A program made the position numbers and the translations under genes. This document shows, one piece after another, positions 36,995 to 47,115 of a stretch of DNA of 64,000 nt. Position 1 is the stretch's first letter; every line of letters starts with the position of its first letter. The stretch is taken from contig NZ_JAHKRC010000005.1 in the NCBI RefSeq assembly GCF_019345465.1, forward strand, positions 186,001 to 250,000, given 5' to 3'. The notes beneath the pieces were generated by a model that worked only from the letters and a program-made list of their open reading frames with translations, searched no databases and was not told where the DNA came from. Source of the DNA: Pseudomonas sp. NKUCC02_KPG (GTDB lineage: Bacteria > Pseudomonadota > Gammaproteobacteria > Pseudomonadales > Pseudomonadaceae).

Positions 36995-37650
36995 TGGCCT
37001 GCAGCCTTGGGCGAAGCTGCATCGGTCGTTTCCTTGGCCTTGGCTACTTCGCCAGCCCAGTTATCGATGGTTTTATCCAGGTTGTTGCCGTTGCGCTGCA
37101 TGGCGTCGGCGAACTGATCACGGAACAGCTTGCCGATGTTGATGCCGTTAATGATCACGTTACGCACTTTCCACTCGCCGTTAACCTTGTTGAGGGTATA
37201 GGACAGCGGGTAAATCGCCCCGTTATCACCCTTGACGGTCATATCGACGCTGGTGCGATCGCCGCTTTCATCCTTGGCCGGGGCAACGGTGATGCCCTGG
37301 TTTTTGAACTCAAGCAAGGCATTGCCATAGAACTGCATCAGGCTGCGCTTGAAGTTCTCTTGAAAGCGCTGCATTTGCTCAGGACTCGCACTACGGGAGT
37401 ACTTCACGGTCATGATGCTTTTCGAAATACCGTCGGCATCCACCACCGGCCCGACAATACCGTTCAGGGCATCGTAGAACTTGCTCGGGTTTTGCTTGTA
37501 CTGCTCTTTATTGGCAGCCAGGTCAGCCAGCAACCGGGTGGTTGTGTCTGAAACGATGTCGTGAGCAGACTGCCCCGGCGCAGCATTTGCCACCAGAGGG
37601 AGGGCTGCAGCCATAATTACCAACAGGCCACGGCGCAAGAGAGAAATCAT
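36991..37650 (-). CDS. mlaC: Periplasmic phospholipid-binding protein MlaC
   Basis: A 219-residue secreted protein that shuttles phospholipid between the outer-membrane MlaA complex and MlaFEDB. The N-terminus (1-24) is a signal peptide with cleavage after VANA-A. The MlaC fold follows with YYDALNG-like FYDALNGIVGPVVDADGIS, GNALLEFKNQGITVAPA and NGEWKVRNVIINGINIGKLFRDQF. It overlaps mlaB by four bases and lies 11 bases after mlaD. Confidence 0.94.
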   Translation of the reverse strand: MISLLRRGLLVIMAAALPLVANAAPGQSAHDIVSDTTTRLLADLAANKEQYKQNPSKFYDALNGIVGPVVDADGISKSIMTVKYSRSASPEQMQRFQENFKRSLMQFYGNALLEFKNQGITVAPAKDESGDRTSVDMTVKGDNGAIYPLSYTLNKVNGEWKVRNVIINGINIGKLFRDQFADAMQRNGNNLDKTIDNWAGEVAKAKETTDAASPKAAGQ

Positions 37651-37661
37651 CTTAAAGCTCC

Positions 37662-38129
37662 TTATTTGGCGTCTTTGCTAACGGTATTGAGCAGGAATTT
37701 ACCGATCAGGTCTTCAAGGACCAGCGACGACTGAGTGTCGTGAATGGTGCCACCGTCCTTGAGCACAGTGTCTTCACCACCCACGCTTAGACCGATGTAT
37801 TTCTCGCCCAGCAGACCCGCTGTGAGAATAGACGCAGTCGAATCGGTCGGCAGATTATCCACAGCTTTTTCGAGCTGCAGGGTGACACGGGCCATGTAGT
37901 TGTCACGGTCCAGGTCAATCGCCGTAACCTTGCCGATGGTCACGCCCGCCATGGTGACTTTGGCGCGCACGGTGAGGCCGGCAATGTTGTCAAAATTGGC
38001 GTACAGCTTGTAGGTGTCAGTGCTGGCGGTCGGGGACAGTCCGCTGACCCGCAGGGCAAGCAGAAGCAAAGCCAGGATGCCAGCCAGCAGGAACAGGCCG
38101 ACACCGATTTCCATGGTGCGGTTTTGCAT
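37662..38129 (-). CDS. mlaD: MlaD, MCE-domain subunit of the Mla transporter
   Basis: A 155-residue protein with an N-terminal membrane helix (about 7-29) and one MCE domain (about 40-118: YKLYANFDNIAGLTVRAKVTMAGVTIGKVTAIDL). It forms the periplasmic hexameric ring on MlaE. The C-terminal stretch LVLEDLIGKFLLNTVSK is the hydrophobic pore segment. It overlaps mlaE by one base. Confidence 0.95.
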   Translation of the reverse strand: MQNRTMEIGVGLFLLAGILALLLLALRVSGLSPTASTDTYKLYANFDNIAGLTVRAKVTMAGVTIGKVTAIDLDRDNYMARVTLQLEKAVDNLPTDSTASILTAGLLGEKYIGLSVGGEDTVLKDGGTIHDTQSSLVLEDLIGKFLLNTVSKDAK

Positions 38130-38926
38130 CAGAAATCTCCAAACATCAAGGCAGTCAAAATGAAGTCCAGCCCGAGGACTGCCAGAGAGGCATACACCAC
38201 GGTCTTGGTAGTGGCACGGCTGATCCCCTCTGATGTGGGCTCACAGTCATAACCTTGAAACACGGCAATCCAGGTCACCACGAAAGCAAAGACGATACTT
38301 TTGATGATCCCGTTAAGTACGTCACCACTGAAGGTCACGCTATTTTGCATATTGGCCCAGTAGGAACCGTCATAGACACCCAGCCAGTCCACTGCAACCC
38401 ACGAACCGCCCCAGATGCCGACCACACTGAAAATCATCGCCAGCACAGGCAGGGAAATAAAACCGGCCCATAACCGCGGCGCGATAATGTATTTGAGTGG
38501 GTCGACCCCAATCATTTCCAGGCTGGACAGCTGCTCTGTCGATTTCATGTTGCCGATTTCAGCGGTCAAGGCAGAACCCGCGCGACCGGCGAACAGCAAG
38601 GCAGTCACCACCGGCCCCAATTCGCGCAACAGGGTGAGGGCCACCATCTGCCCAACCGCCTGCTCGGAACCATAGCTGGACAGAATGCTGAAGCCTTGCA
38701 GCGCCAGCACCATGCCGATGAATATGCCGGACACCACGATAATGACCAGCGACATGACGCCAACGGAGTGCAGCTGCTTGATCAGCAGCCCGAAACCGCC
38801 GCCGATACCGCCTCGCCCCAGCAGTGCATGAAACAGGAAAATCGTCGAACGCCCCAGCACCGCGACGATGTCGATCCCGGCTCGGCCAAACAAACCGATA
38901 CGGTCCATTAATGAATGTCTGCGCAT
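38129..38926 (-). CDS. mlaE: MlaE, permease subunit of the Mla transporter
   Basis: A 265-residue inner-membrane permease of the MlaE/YrbE family with five or six hydrophobic helices. Visible are IFIGMVLALQGFSILSSYGSEQAVG, LRELGPVVTALLFAGRAGSALTAEIGNMKSTEQLSSLEMIGVDP and the C-terminal GLDFILTALMF. Its start overlaps the mlaF stop by one base. Role: moves phospholipid with MlaF ATPase, MlaB and MlaD. Confidence 0.95.
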   Translation of the reverse strand: MRRHSLMDRIGLFGRAGIDIVAVLGRSTIFLFHALLGRGGIGGGFGLLIKQLHSVGVMSLVIIVVSGIFIGMVLALQGFSILSSYGSEQAVGQMVALTLLRELGPVVTALLFAGRAGSALTAEIGNMKSTEQLSSLEMIGVDPLKYIIAPRLWAGFISLPVLAMIFSVVGIWGGSWVAVDWLGVYDGSYWANMQNSVTFSGDVLNGIIKSIVFAFVVTWIAVFQGYDCEPTSEGISRATTKTVVYASLAVLGLDFILTALMFGDF

Positions 38927-39735
38927 CAGCGCTTCCCCAGTAGATCGGTTCGGTAGTCCGACGCCGGAAAGTGAAACGGAACCGGGCCATCCGGATCGCC
39001 GGTCATGAACTGGCGAATGCGCGGGTTATCGGCGTTCATCAACTCTTCAGGCGTACCCTGCCCCAGCACCTGACCGTCACCGACTACATAGAGATAGTCA
39101 GCGATGCTCGCGGTTTCAGCCAGGTCGTGAGACACCACAATACTGGTGATGCCCAGCGCATCGTTAAGCAGGCGAATCAGCCGCACCAGCACTCCCATTG
39201 CGATGGGATCCTGGCCCACGAAGGGTTCGTCATACATCAGGATTTGCGGATCCAGGGCAATCGCCCGCGCCAGGGCCACCCGACGCTTCATGCCGCCGGA
39301 CAACTCGTCGGGCATCAAATCGATAGCCCCGCGCAAGCCCACCGCCTGCAATTTCAGCAGCACGATGTCACGAATCATTTCTTCAGGCAGCTGGGTATGC
39401 ACCCGCAGCGGGAAGGCAACGTTCTCGAACACATCCAGATCGGTGAACAATGCACCACTCTGGAACAACACCCCCATGTGCTTGCGGGCATCAAACAAAT
39501 CACTGCGCGACAGGGTCGGCAGGTTTTGATTGTTGACCCACACTTCGCCGCTGCTGGGACGCAGTTGCATGCCCATCAGGCGCAATAGTGTGGTTTTGCC
39601 GCAGCCCGACGGGCCCATGATTCCCGTGACCTTGCCACGGGGAATTCGAATATCGACATTATTGAAGATGCTGCGCGTGCCGCGCTTGAAGGACACTCCC
39701 TTCAGCTCGACCGCGTAGGCGTTATCGGCGCTCAT
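38926..39735 (-). CDS. mlaF: MlaF, ATPase subunit of the Mla transporter
   Basis: A 269-residue ABC ATPase. Walker A is GPSGCGKT (41-48), the signature is LSGGMKRRVALARAIALDP, and Walker B is ILMYDEPFVGQDP. The C-terminal tail (about 245-269) extends past the ABC core, as in MlaF where it contacts the neighbouring subunit. It is the first gene of mlaFEDCB and is divergent from kdsD with 292 bases between. Confidence 0.96.
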   Translation of the reverse strand: MSADNAYAVELKGVSFKRGTRSIFNNVDIRIPRGKVTGIMGPSGCGKTTLLRLMGMQLRPSSGEVWVNNQNLPTLSRSDLFDARKHMGVLFQSGALFTDLDVFENVAFPLRVHTQLPEEMIRDIVLLKLQAVGLRGAIDLMPDELSGGMKRRVALARAIALDPQILMYDEPFVGQDPIAMGVLVRLIRLLNDALGITSIVVSHDLAETASIADYLYVVGDGQVLGQGTPEELMNADNPRIRQFMTGDPDGPVPFHFPASDYRTDLLGKR

Positions 39736-39988
39736 CTAAACTCCTTGCGATGCAGCCTCTGCCTCTCACCCGGACACCAAACCTCTTATCAAGAAGCACG
39801 CGTTCCCTGGCGGGCCGAACTGGCGGCGAACTATACCACTGCTCATAGTGACCGCCCAAGACCGAAGGAGTGCCGGTTCAGCCTCAATACAGTGAAATAA
39901 AGCGGGTTTTTCTGTAAACACACTAAGACTTTACCTACGCAGGCAACAAAGCACTGCGATCAAGCGTGAGGGAACGTCACATAACCGC

Positions 39989-39994
39989 TATAAT
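39989..39994 (+). promoter_or_regulatory. Possible -10 element of the kdsD-lpt-rpoN region
   Basis: TATAAT, 34 bases before the kdsD start. A good -35 element is not evident, so this rests on the hexamer and its position only. The rest of the 292-base mlaF-kdsD gap shows no gene. Confidence 0.35.
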
Positions 39995-40027
39995 CGTTGC
40001 CTTTTCTCAGGCTACCCGACTTCAACC

Positions 40028-41002
40028 ATGAGCCAATCCAGCGACCTGATTCAATCCGCCCAACGCACCATCCGCCTCGAACTGGAAGCCGTAGAGGGCT
40101 TGCTGACTCATATCGACGCAGATTTCGTACGCGCTTGCGAGATGATTTTGGCAAGTAAAGGCCGGGTAGTCGTGGTCGGCATGGGCAAGTCAGGGCACAT
40201 AGGCAACAAAATTGCCGCCACCCTGGCCAGCACCGGCACCACGGCTTTTTTTGTTCATCCGGCAGAAGCCAGCCACGGTGACATGGGCATGATCACCCGG
40301 GATGACATCATTCTCGCGCTGTCCAATTCTGGCTCAACCGCCGAAATCGTCACCCTGTTGCCGCTGATCAAGCGCCTGGGTATCAAATTGATCAGCATGA
40401 CCGGTAATCCGCAATCACCCCTGGCCAAGGCTGCCGATGTCAGCCTAGATGCAAGCGTGGCCCAGGAGGCCTGCCCGCTAAACCTGGCACCGACCTCCTC
40501 CACCACGGCAACCCTGGTGCTGGGCGATGCACTGGCCATAGCACTGCTCGAAGCCCGTGGCTTCACGGCCGAAGACTTTGCCTTCTCCCATCCGGGTGGA
40601 GCACTGGGCCGGCGTTTGCTGCTCAAGGTCGAAAACGTCATGCACTCTGGCGATGAGTTGCCGCAAGTCATGCGCGGCACCCTGCTCAAAGAAGCACTGA
40701 TGGAAATGACCCACAAGGGGCTGGGCATGACTGTCGTCATCGAAGAAGACGGCCGGCTGGCCGGGATCTTCACTGACGGTGACTTGCGCCGCACCCTGGA
40801 CCGCGAAATCGATATCCGCAACGCAACCATTGATGCCGTCATGACCCCGCACGGCAAAACCGCCCGGGCCGACATGCTGGCGGCCGAAGCCCTGAAGATC
40901 ATGGAAGATCACAAAATCAGCGCACTGGTGGTTGTCGACAAGCAAGATCGCCCGGTTGGCGCCTTGAACATGCACGATCTGCTACGCGCAGGAGTAATGT
41001 AA
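40028..41002 (+). CDS. kdsD: Arabinose-5-phosphate isomerase
   Basis: A 324-residue enzyme isomerising ribulose 5-phosphate to arabinose 5-phosphate for KDO synthesis. The SIS domain (about 40-180) contains GMGKSGHIGNKIAATLASTGT and ALSNSGSTAEIVTLLPLIKRLG. Two CBS domains follow (about 205-320: VMHSGDELPQV and DAVMTPHGKTARADMLAAEAL). Its stop overlaps the kdsC start by one base. The gene heads the KDO/Lpt block. Confidence 0.96.
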   Translation: MSQSSDLIQSAQRTIRLELEAVEGLLTHIDADFVRACEMILASKGRVVVVGMGKSGHIGNKIAATLASTGTTAFFVHPAEASHGDMGMITRDDIILALSNSGSTAEIVTLLPLIKRLGIKLISMTGNPQSPLAKAADVSLDASVAQEACPLNLAPTSSTTATLVLGDALAIALLEARGFTAEDFAFSHPGGALGRRLLLKVENVMHSGDELPQVMRGTLLKEALMEMTHKGLGMTVVIEEDGRLAGIFTDGDLRRTLDREIDIRNATIDAVMTPHGKTARADMLAAEALKIMEDHKISALVVVDKQDRPVGALNMHDLLRAGVM

Positions 41003-41526
41003 TGACCCAGGAACTTCTCAAACGCGGCAAAGGCATCAAGCTTGCCATTTTTGACGTTGACGGTGTCTTGACCGACGGTCGCCTGTACTTCCTCGAAGAC
41101 GGCAGCGAATTCAAAACCTTCAATACCCTCGACGGCCAAGGCATCAAGATGCTGATGGCGGCCGGTGTTCAAACCGCAATCATCAGCGGCCGCAAAACCC
41201 CGGTCGTCGAGCGCCGCGCGCAAAATCTGGGCATCCCGCACCTCTATCAGGGCCGGGAGGATAAATTGGTCGTGCTGGACGAGCTTCTTGGCCAACTCAA
41301 CCTAAGCTATGAACAGGTCGCCTATTTGGGCGACGATTTGCCAGACTTGCCGGTTATCCGTCGTGTCGGCCTCGGCATGGCAGTGGCCAATGCTGCAAGT
41401 TTTGTTCGCGAGCACGCCCACGGCGTTACCCAGGCACGTGGTGGCGAAGGTGCCGCCCGCGAATTCTGCGAGCTGATTCTGCGCGCCCAGGGCAGCCTGG
41501 ACGCAGCCCACGCCGCCTACCTATAG
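41002..41526 (+). CDS. kdsC: 3-deoxy-D-manno-octulosonate 8-phosphate phosphatase
   Basis: A 174-residue HAD-family C0-type phosphatase. The nucleophile motif is FDVDGVLTDG (Asp18 and Asp20), followed by IISGRKTPVVERRA and GDDLPDLPVIRRVGLGMAVANA for metal binding. It frees KDO from KDO-8-phosphate. It is translationally coupled to kdsD, and lptC begins nine bases after its stop. Confidence 0.95.
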   Translation: MTQELLKRGKGIKLAIFDVDGVLTDGRLYFLEDGSEFKTFNTLDGQGIKMLMAAGVQTAIISGRKTPVVERRAQNLGIPHLYQGREDKLVVLDELLGQLNLSYEQVAYLGDDLPDLPVIRRVGLGMAVANAASFVREHAHGVTQARGGEGAAREFCELILRAQGSLDAAHAAYL

Positions 41527-41534
41527 AGCTTTCT

Positions 41535-42107
41535 ATGCTGAGCAAAAAGATTCGCCAAATACTGCTGTTCGCGGTCATTGCTTCGCTGTTTGCAGCAGTT
41601 GGCTACTGGAACATCAGGCCGGAACGCTTTCTCGACGCCCCTACCGTGGCCGTGGATGAACACGCTATCGACTATTACGCCACCAACGCACGCAGCCTTC
41701 AGTTTCTGCCCGACGGCAAGTTGCAGTACGAGATGACCTCCGAGAAGCTTGAGCATTTGAAAGCTTCCGAAGTCACTCAATTGACCAACCCGAAAATGCA
41801 GCTGTATCGCGGCACGGCCTACCCGTGGGACGTGAAGAGCGAGCGCGGTGAAGTCAATCCGGACGGTACTGAAGTCGAGCTGATCGACTCGGTGCGCATA
41901 GCCCGTACCGACGAGAAAAAACGCACCACGATTATTACCAGTACCCGCATGACTGTATTCCCGCAGAAGCAATATGCGCAGACCGAGCGAGACGTTAGAA
42001 TCGACGGCGCCGGCGGCGTGACTACTGGCAAGGGAATGAAAGCATATTTGAAAGACGGCAGGATGGACCTGCTGTCCAACGTAAGAGGACAGTATGAGTC
42101 TCGTTAA
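41535..42107 (+). CDS. lptC: LPS export protein LptC
   Basis: A 190-residue bitopic inner-membrane protein. The N-terminal helix is about 7-23 (ILLFAVIASLFAAVGYW), and the rest is a periplasmic beta-jellyroll with ATNARSLQFLPDGKLQYEMTSEKLEHL and the [15 protein letters not shown] end. It takes LPS from LptBFG and passes it to LptA. It overlaps lptA by 14 bases. Confidence 0.94.
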   Translation: MLSKKIRQILLFAVIASLFAAVGYWNIRPERFLDAPTVAVDEHAIDYYATNARSLQFLPDGKLQYEMTSEKLEHLKASEVTQLTNPKMQLYRGTAYPWDVKSERGEVNPDGTEVELIDSVRIARTDEKKRTTIITSTRMTVFPQKQYAQTERDVRIDGAGGVTTGKGMKAYLKDGRMDLLSNVRGQYESR

Positions 42108-42639
42108 AACCCTCCCTTTATTGCTCAGTTTGAGCGCAGCACTGGGAAGCGTGAGCGCCTGGGCTCTGCCGAACGACAACGAGCAACCTATCCGCATTCA
42201 GGCCAACGAAGCACAACTGGATGACAAGCAAGGCATCGCCACCTACAAGGGCGATGTAATCATCACCCAGGGCTCGATGAAAATTACCGGCAATACCGTC
42301 ACCATCACCCGTAACGCTGCGGGAGAAATCGACGTGGTGACTTCTGTGGGCAACCTGGCTTACTTCGAGCAGCTGCAAAAAGCCACAGACCCCAAGCCGG
42401 TTCAGGCTTACGCCGTCACCATTCAGTACCATGCGCCGCAAAATCGCATCGTGCTGATCGACAAGGCCAAGGTCATCAACGACGGCAACACCACCGAAGG
42501 CGAGAAAATCGTCTACGACACGGTGAAACAAATCGCCAGCGCCGGTCGCGCCAATGGTAGCCAGGTCACAGCACCTCGCCCACGCATCGACATGGTGATC
42601 CAGCCCAAGAAGAAAACCGACCCGCAGAAGGCCCAGTAA
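42094..42639 (+). CDS. lptA: LPS export periplasmic protein LptA
   Basis: A 181-residue periplasmic bridge protein. A signal peptide covers about 1-24 (cleavage near AWA-L). The OstA-like jellyroll has [39 protein letters not shown] and [20 protein letters not shown]. It polymerises between LptC and LptD to carry LPS. It overlaps lptC at the start and lptB by one base at the end. Confidence 0.95.
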   Translation: MSLVKTLPLLLSLSAALGSVSAWALPNDNEQPIRIQANEAQLDDKQGIATYKGDVIITQGSMKITGNTVTITRNAAGEIDVVTSVGNLAYFEQLQKATDPKPVQAYAVTIQYHAPQNRIVLIDKAKVINDGNTTEGEKIVYDTVKQIASAGRANGSQVTAPRPRIDMVIQPKKKTDPQKAQ

Positions 42640-43364
42640 TGGCAACTCTGAAAGCCCAGCATCTGGCCAAAAGCTACAAGGGCCGTCAGGTAGTACGTGA
42701 TGTCAGCCTGTCGATCGACAGCGGGCAAATCGTGGGTTTGCTCGGCCCTAACGGCGCGGGCAAGACCACGTGCTTCTACATGATTGTCGGCCTGGTGCAT
42801 GCCGACCAGGGTCGCGTCCTGATCGACGACCTGGACGTCAGCCATGAGCCCATGCACGGCCGCGCACGCGCCGGTATTGGCTACTTGCCGCAGGAAGCCT
42901 CGATTTTCCGCAAGCTGTCTGTCGCGGATAACATCATGGCCATCCTCGAAACACGCAAGGAACTCGACAAGGCCAGTCGGCGCAAAGAGCTGGAAAGCCT
43001 GCTGCAGGAGTTCCACATCAACCACATCCGCGACAACCTGGGCATGAGCCTGTCGGGTGGTGAACGTCGCCGGGTAGAAATTGCCCGTGCCCTGGCCACT
43101 GCGCCAAAGTTCATCCTGCTCGACGAACCTTTTGCCGGGGTTGACCCGATTTCGGTGGGCGACATCAAGCAAATCATTCACCACCTCAAGGCCAAAGGCA
43201 TTGGCGTGCTGATCACCGATCACAACGTTCGCGAAACCCTCGACATCTGCGAAACCGCTTATATCGTTAACGACGGCCAACTGATCGCCGAAGGTGATGC
43301 AGAAACGATTCTGGCCAACAAGTTGGTGAGAGAAGTTTACCTGGGCCATGAGTTCCGCCTGTAA
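42639..43364 (+). CDS. lptB: LPS export ATPase LptB
   Basis: A 241-residue ABC ATPase. Walker A is GPNGAGKT (36-43), the Q-loop region [12 protein letters not shown], the signature [16 protein letters not shown], Walker [13 protein letters not shown] and the switch His in [12 protein letters not shown]. The C-terminus VYLGHEFRL is the family tail needed for activity with LptFG. The rpoN gene follows after 231 bases. Confidence 0.97.
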   Translation: MATLKAQHLAKSYKGRQVVRDVSLSIDSGQIVGLLGPNGAGKTTCFYMIVGLVHADQGRVLIDDLDVSHEPMHGRARAGIGYLPQEASIFRKLSVADNIMAILETRKELDKASRRKELESLLQEFHINHIRDNLGMSLSGGERRRVEIARALATAPKFILLDEPFAGVDPISVGDIKQIIHHLKAKGIGVLITDHNVRETLDICETAYIVNDGQLIAEGDAETILANKLVREVYLGHEFRL

Positions 43365-43595
43365 ATCCAGGCATGTCGCGTGTTGTCAGAGCACCAGAGG
43401 CAGCAAAAAGTCCCCATGATTTTTATTGCCCGGGCGCTCTCAATTGGTTTACTCCCCCTGCGTGGAAACTAATTGAGAACGCCCCCTAGGCAAACGCACC
43501 GGTTTCAGGCATATAATTTGCTTAAGTTTGGCGCTCGCGCGCCCTGTAGTGGATGGCGCCATGTGCGCCGGCGAATAAGGTGTTAAGCCCCTGCC

Positions 43596-45089
43596 ATGAA
43601 ACCATCGCTAGTCCTGAGAATGGGCCAGCAGCTGACGATGACACCTCAGCTGCAACAGGCCATCCGCCTGCTCCAATTGTCGACCCTCGACCTGCAACAG
43701 GAAATCCAGGAAGCCCTGGAGTCCAATCCGATGCTCGAACGCCAGGAAGAAGGCGACGACTTCGACAATGCAGACCCCTTGGCCGACAACATCGAGCAAA
43801 AACCCAATTCCGACGTTCAGGAGCCCACCTACCAGGAGCCCGCTCAGACGGTAGACAACCTGGAAGACGGCGACTGGGGCGACCGCATCCCCAATGAGCT
43901 GCCTGTGGACACTGCCTGGGAAGACGTCTACCAGACCAGCGCCAGCAGCCTGCCAAGCAACGATGATGACGAGTGGGACTTCACCACCCGCACCTCTGCC
44001 GGCGAGAGCCTGCAAAGCCACCTGCTGTGGCAGTTGAACCTTGCGCCGATGTCCGACACCGACCGACTGATCGGTGTGACCCTCATCGACTGCATCAATA
44101 ACCAGGGCTACCTGGACGAAACCCTCGAGGAAATTCTCGAAGCGTTCGATCCGGAACTGGATATCGAGCTCGACGAAATCGAAGCCGTACTGCACCGCAT
44201 CCAGCAATTCGAACCTTCCGGCATTGGTGCGCGCAACCTGGGCGAGTGCCTGCTCCTGCAATTGCGCCAGCTCCCGGCCAAGACACCTTGGCTGAACGAA
44301 GCCAAACGTCTGGTCACGGATTACATCGACCTGCTGGGCGCGCGCGACTACAGCCAGCTCATGCGCCGCATGAAGCTCAAAGAGGACGAACTGCGCCAGG
44401 TCATCGAACTGGTGCAAAGCCTCAATCCGCGCCCGGGCTCGCAAATCGAGTCCAGCGAAGCCGAATATGTCGTGCCGGACGTGATCGTTCGCAAGGACAA
44501 CGAACGCTGGCTGGTGGAGCTCAACCAGGAGTCCGTGCCACGTCTGCGGGTAAACCCGCAATACGCAGGTTTCGTGCGTCGCGCCGACACCAGCGCCGAC
44601 AACACCTTTATGCGCAACCAGCTGCAAGAAGCACGCTGGTTTATCAAAAGCCTGCAGAGCCGCAACGAAACCCTGATGAAAGTGGCGACCCAGATCGTCG
44701 AGCATCAGCGCGGATTTCTGGAATATGGCGACGAGGCCATGAAGCCACTGGTACTGCACGACATCGCAGAAGCCGTGGGCATGCACGAGTCAACCATTTC
44801 GCGGGTTACCACGCAGAAATTCATGCATACCCCGCGCGGTATCTATGAGCTGAAGTACTTTTTCTCCAGCCACGTCAGCACCTCTGAAGGCGGCGAATGC
44901 TCCTCCACTGCGATCCGTGCCATCATCAAAAAACTGGTTGCAGCTGAAAATCAGAAAAAGCCGTTGAGTGACAGCAAGATCGCTGGTTTACTGGAGGCAC
45001 AAGGTATTCAGGTAGCCCGTCGCACCGTCGCCAAGTACCGCGAATCCCTCGGGATAGCGCCTTCGAGCGAACGCAAGCGTTTGATGTAA
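43596..45089 (+). CDS. rpoN: RNA polymerase sigma-54 factor
   Basis: A 497-residue sigma-54. Region I (about 1-50) is Gln/Leu-rich ([31 protein letters not shown]), region II is acidic (50-115), and region III carries the core-binding and HTH parts. The RpoN box [10 protein letters not shown] (474-483) is near the C-terminus. It directs transcription of nitrogen, flagellar and other genes with enhancer-binding proteins. It heads the conserved rpoN-hpf-ptsN-rapZ-ptsO set. The ATG at 43596 begins [10 protein letters not shown]. Confidence 0.97.
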   Translation: MKPSLVLRMGQQLTMTPQLQQAIRLLQLSTLDLQQEIQEALESNPMLERQEEGDDFDNADPLADNIEQKPNSDVQEPTYQEPAQTVDNLEDGDWGDRIPNELPVDTAWEDVYQTSASSLPSNDDDEWDFTTRTSAGESLQSHLLWQLNLAPMSDTDRLIGVTLIDCINNQGYLDETLEEILEAFDPELDIELDEIEAVLHRIQQFEPSGIGARNLGECLLLQLRQLPAKTPWLNEAKRLVTDYIDLLGARDYSQLMRRMKLKEDELRQVIELVQSLNPRPGSQIESSEAEYVVPDVIVRKDNERWLVELNQESVPRLRVNPQYAGFVRRADTSADNTFMRNQLQEARWFIKSLQSRNETLMKVATQIVEHQRGFLEYGDEAMKPLVLHDIAEAVGMHESTISRVTTQKFMHTPRGIYELKYFFSSHVSTSEGGECSSTAIRAIIKKLVAAENQKKPLSDSKIAGLLEAQGIQVARRTVAKYRESLGIAPSSERKRLM

Positions 45090-45164
45090 GCCACGGACCC
45101 CGGCGTTTCAGTGGCAGGCTGCTCGGCCTGCCGCTTTATGCAATGGCATCAAAGGAGAAACTGT

Positions 45165-45473
45165 ATGCAAGTCAACATCAGTGGACACCAACTGGAAGTC
45201 ACCGAACCGCTACGCGCTTACATCGGCGAAAAACTCGACCGACTTGAGCGTCATTTCGACAAGATTACCAACGTACAGGTAACGATGGCGGTCGAAAAAC
45301 TGAAACAGAAAATCGAAGCCACCTTGCACATCCATGGAGGAGAAGTCGTTGCCAACGCCGAGCATGACGACATGTATGCCGCCATTGATCTGCTCACTGA
45401 CAAGCTTGATCGCCAACTGAAAAAGCATAAGGAAAAGACCCAAAGCCTGCTCCAGGGCGCGACCGGTCGTTAA
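45165..45473 (+). CDS. hpf: Ribosome hibernation promoting factor, short form
   Basis: A 102-residue short HPF: MQVNISGHQLEVTEPLRAYIGEKLDRLERHFDKI, then VEKLKQKIEATLHIHGG and AAIDLLTDKLDRQLKKHKEK. It binds the 30S decoding region and promotes 100S dimers with RMF. AAAGGAG lies eight bases before the ATG at 45165. It sits between rpoN and ptsN, its usual place. It differs from the tailed HPF-like protein at 1.7 kb. Confidence 0.95.
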   Translation: MQVNISGHQLEVTEPLRAYIGEKLDRLERHFDKITNVQVTMAVEKLKQKIEATLHIHGGEVVANAEHDDMYAAIDLLTDKLDRQLKKHKEKTQSLLQGATGR

Positions 45474-45485
45474 TACTCCCTACCC

Positions 45486-45950
45486 ATGATCCGACTTGAA
45501 AGTATCCTGACCCCCGGCCGTTCCTTGGTGAACGCGCCGGGCGGCAGCAAAAAGCGCGCACTCGAACACATTGCCAACCTGATCAGCCGCGAAGTGCCTG
45601 GTCTCGAAATGCAGGATGTTTTTGAGAGCCTTATTGCCCGTGAAAAACTGGGTTCCACCGGTTTTGGTAACGGCATCGCCATACCCCATTGCCGCCTCAA
45701 GGGCTGTGAGTCGCCTGTCAGCGCCTTGCTTCACCTCGACGCCCCTATAGATTTCGACGCCATCGATGGCGCGCCGGTCGACCTGCTTTTCGTTTTGCTG
45801 GTACCAGAAGCGGCAACCGATGCACACCTGGAACTGCTCCGGCAGATTGCCAGCATGCTCGATCGTAAAGACGTGCGCGATAGACTGCGTAACGCACCCA
45901 GCAACGAAGCGTTGTATCAGGTTGTTCTGGACGTACAGAACGGTCATTAA
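45486..45950 (+). CDS. ptsN: Nitrogen PTS protein EIIA-Ntr
   Basis: A 154-residue EIIA domain of the nitrogen phosphotransferase system. The phosphorylated His68 lies in [11 protein letters not shown], preceded by [18 protein letters not shown]. It receives phosphate from PtsP and PtsO and regulates potassium transport, carbon and nitrogen responses. It lies 12 bases after hpf, and rapZ starts two bases after its stop. Confidence 0.96.
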   Translation: MIRLESILTPGRSLVNAPGGSKKRALEHIANLISREVPGLEMQDVFESLIAREKLGSTGFGNGIAIPHCRLKGCESPVSALLHLDAPIDFDAIDGAPVDLLFVLLVPEAATDAHLELLRQIASMLDRKDVRDRLRNAPSNEALYQVVLDVQNGH

Positions 45951-45952
45951 TC

Positions 45953-46810
45953 ATGCGCTTAGTCATTGTCAGCGGACGCTCCGGCTCCGGTAAAAGCACT
46001 GCCCTCGCCGTCCTTGAAGACAACGGTTTCTATTGCATCGACAACCTTCCGGCAGGCTTGCTGCCGGAACTGGCCGAACGTGCGCTGATTCACACCGAAT
46101 TGGCGCAACCCCTGGTGGCCGTGTCGATTGACGCGCGAAACCTGCCAAGCCATTTGTCACGCTTTCCCCAGTTGCTTGAAGAGGTTCGCAACCGACACAT
46201 CCAGTGCGACGTGCTCTACCTGGATGCCGACGAAGAAACCCTGCTCAAGCGCTTCTCGGAAACCCGCAGGCGTCACCCGCTCAGTAGCGCAAGCCGTTCG
46301 CTTGCCGAAGCTATTCGCGATGAAACCCAGCTGCTTGGACCGATTGCCGACCTCGCTGACCTGACCATCAACACCACCAATCTGAACCTGTATCAGTTGC
46401 GTGACACCATCAAGTTGCGCCTGCTGAACAAACCTGAAGCCGGCACCGCCTTTTTGGTTGAGTCGTTTGGTTTCAAGCGCGGGATGCCAGTGGATGCCGA
46501 CCTGGTCTTTGACGTACGTTGCCTGCCCAACCCGTACTGGAAACCCGAACTGCGCGAGCAATCCGGGCTGGATCAGCCGGTTGCCGATTATCTGGCAGCA
46601 CAACCTGATGTCGAGGAAATGTTCCAGGACATCTCCAGCTACCTGCTGAAGTGGCTGCCACGCTTTGCCGCGAGCAATCGTGCCTATGTAACGATTGGTA
46701 TTGGTTGTACGGGCGGACATCACCGCTCCGTGTACCTGACCGAACGACTGGGCAAGTGCCTGCAAGAAACTCTGAAGAACGTCCAGGTTCGCCACCGCGA
46801 CCTTACTTGA
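45953..46810 (+). CDS. rapZ: RNase adapter protein RapZ
   Basis: A 285-residue P-loop protein. Walker A is GRSGSGKS (8-15), with [18 protein letters not shown], the Walker B-like [19 protein letters not shown], and the C-terminal RNA-binding part with [11 protein letters not shown] and [19 protein letters not shown]. In enterobacteria RapZ guides RNase E to GlmZ; in Pseudomonas the targets are less clear. It lies in ptsN-rapZ-ptsO. Confidence 0.95.
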   Translation: MRLVIVSGRSGSGKSTALAVLEDNGFYCIDNLPAGLLPELAERALIHTELAQPLVAVSIDARNLPSHLSRFPQLLEEVRNRHIQCDVLYLDADEETLLKRFSETRRRHPLSSASRSLAEAIRDETQLLGPIADLADLTINTTNLNLYQLRDTIKLRLLNKPEAGTAFLVESFGFKRGMPVDADLVFDVRCLPNPYWKPELREQSGLDQPVADYLAAQPDVEEMFQDISSYLLKWLPRFAASNRAYVTIGIGCTGGHHRSVYLTERLGKCLQETLKNVQVRHRDLT

Positions 46811-46825
46811 AGGATCTACCCTGCG

Positions 46826-47098
46826 ATGCCTGCACTGGAAATACAAATCATCAACAAACTGGGCTTGCACGCCCGGGCATCTGCAAAGTTCGTCGGTATC
46901 GCAGGTCAGTTTCCATGCCAGATCCGGGCAGGTCGTACACCCGAGTCAATGGTAGACGGCAAGAGCATCATGGCAATGATGATGCTCGCCGCTGGCAAAG
47001 GAACCACCATCCACCTGAAAACCGAAGGCGAGAAAGAACAGGAAGCTTTGGATGCGTTGGTCGCGCTGATCAACAACTTCTTCGATGAAGGTGAGTAG
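46826..47098 (+). CDS. ptsO: Nitrogen PTS phosphocarrier NPr
   Basis: A 90-residue HPr-like carrier. The active His15 is in NKLGLHARASAKFV, and the Ser-loop region reads DGKSIMAMMMLAAGKG. It passes phosphate from PtsP (EI-Ntr, elsewhere) to PtsN. It is the last gene of the rpoN cluster, 15 bases after rapZ, and convergent with the ZIP transporter gene. Confidence 0.96.
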   Translation: MPALEIQIINKLGLHARASAKFVGIAGQFPCQIRAGRTPESMVDGKSIMAMMMLAAGKGTTIHLKTEGEKEQEALDALVALINNFFDEGE

Positions 47099-47115
47099 CG
47101 GCTACAGCGATCGGC

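Noticed and set aside
43365..43595. Possible gene between lptB and rpoN
   Set aside because: No frame of useful length with a ribosome-binding site; only the rpoN leader is expected here.
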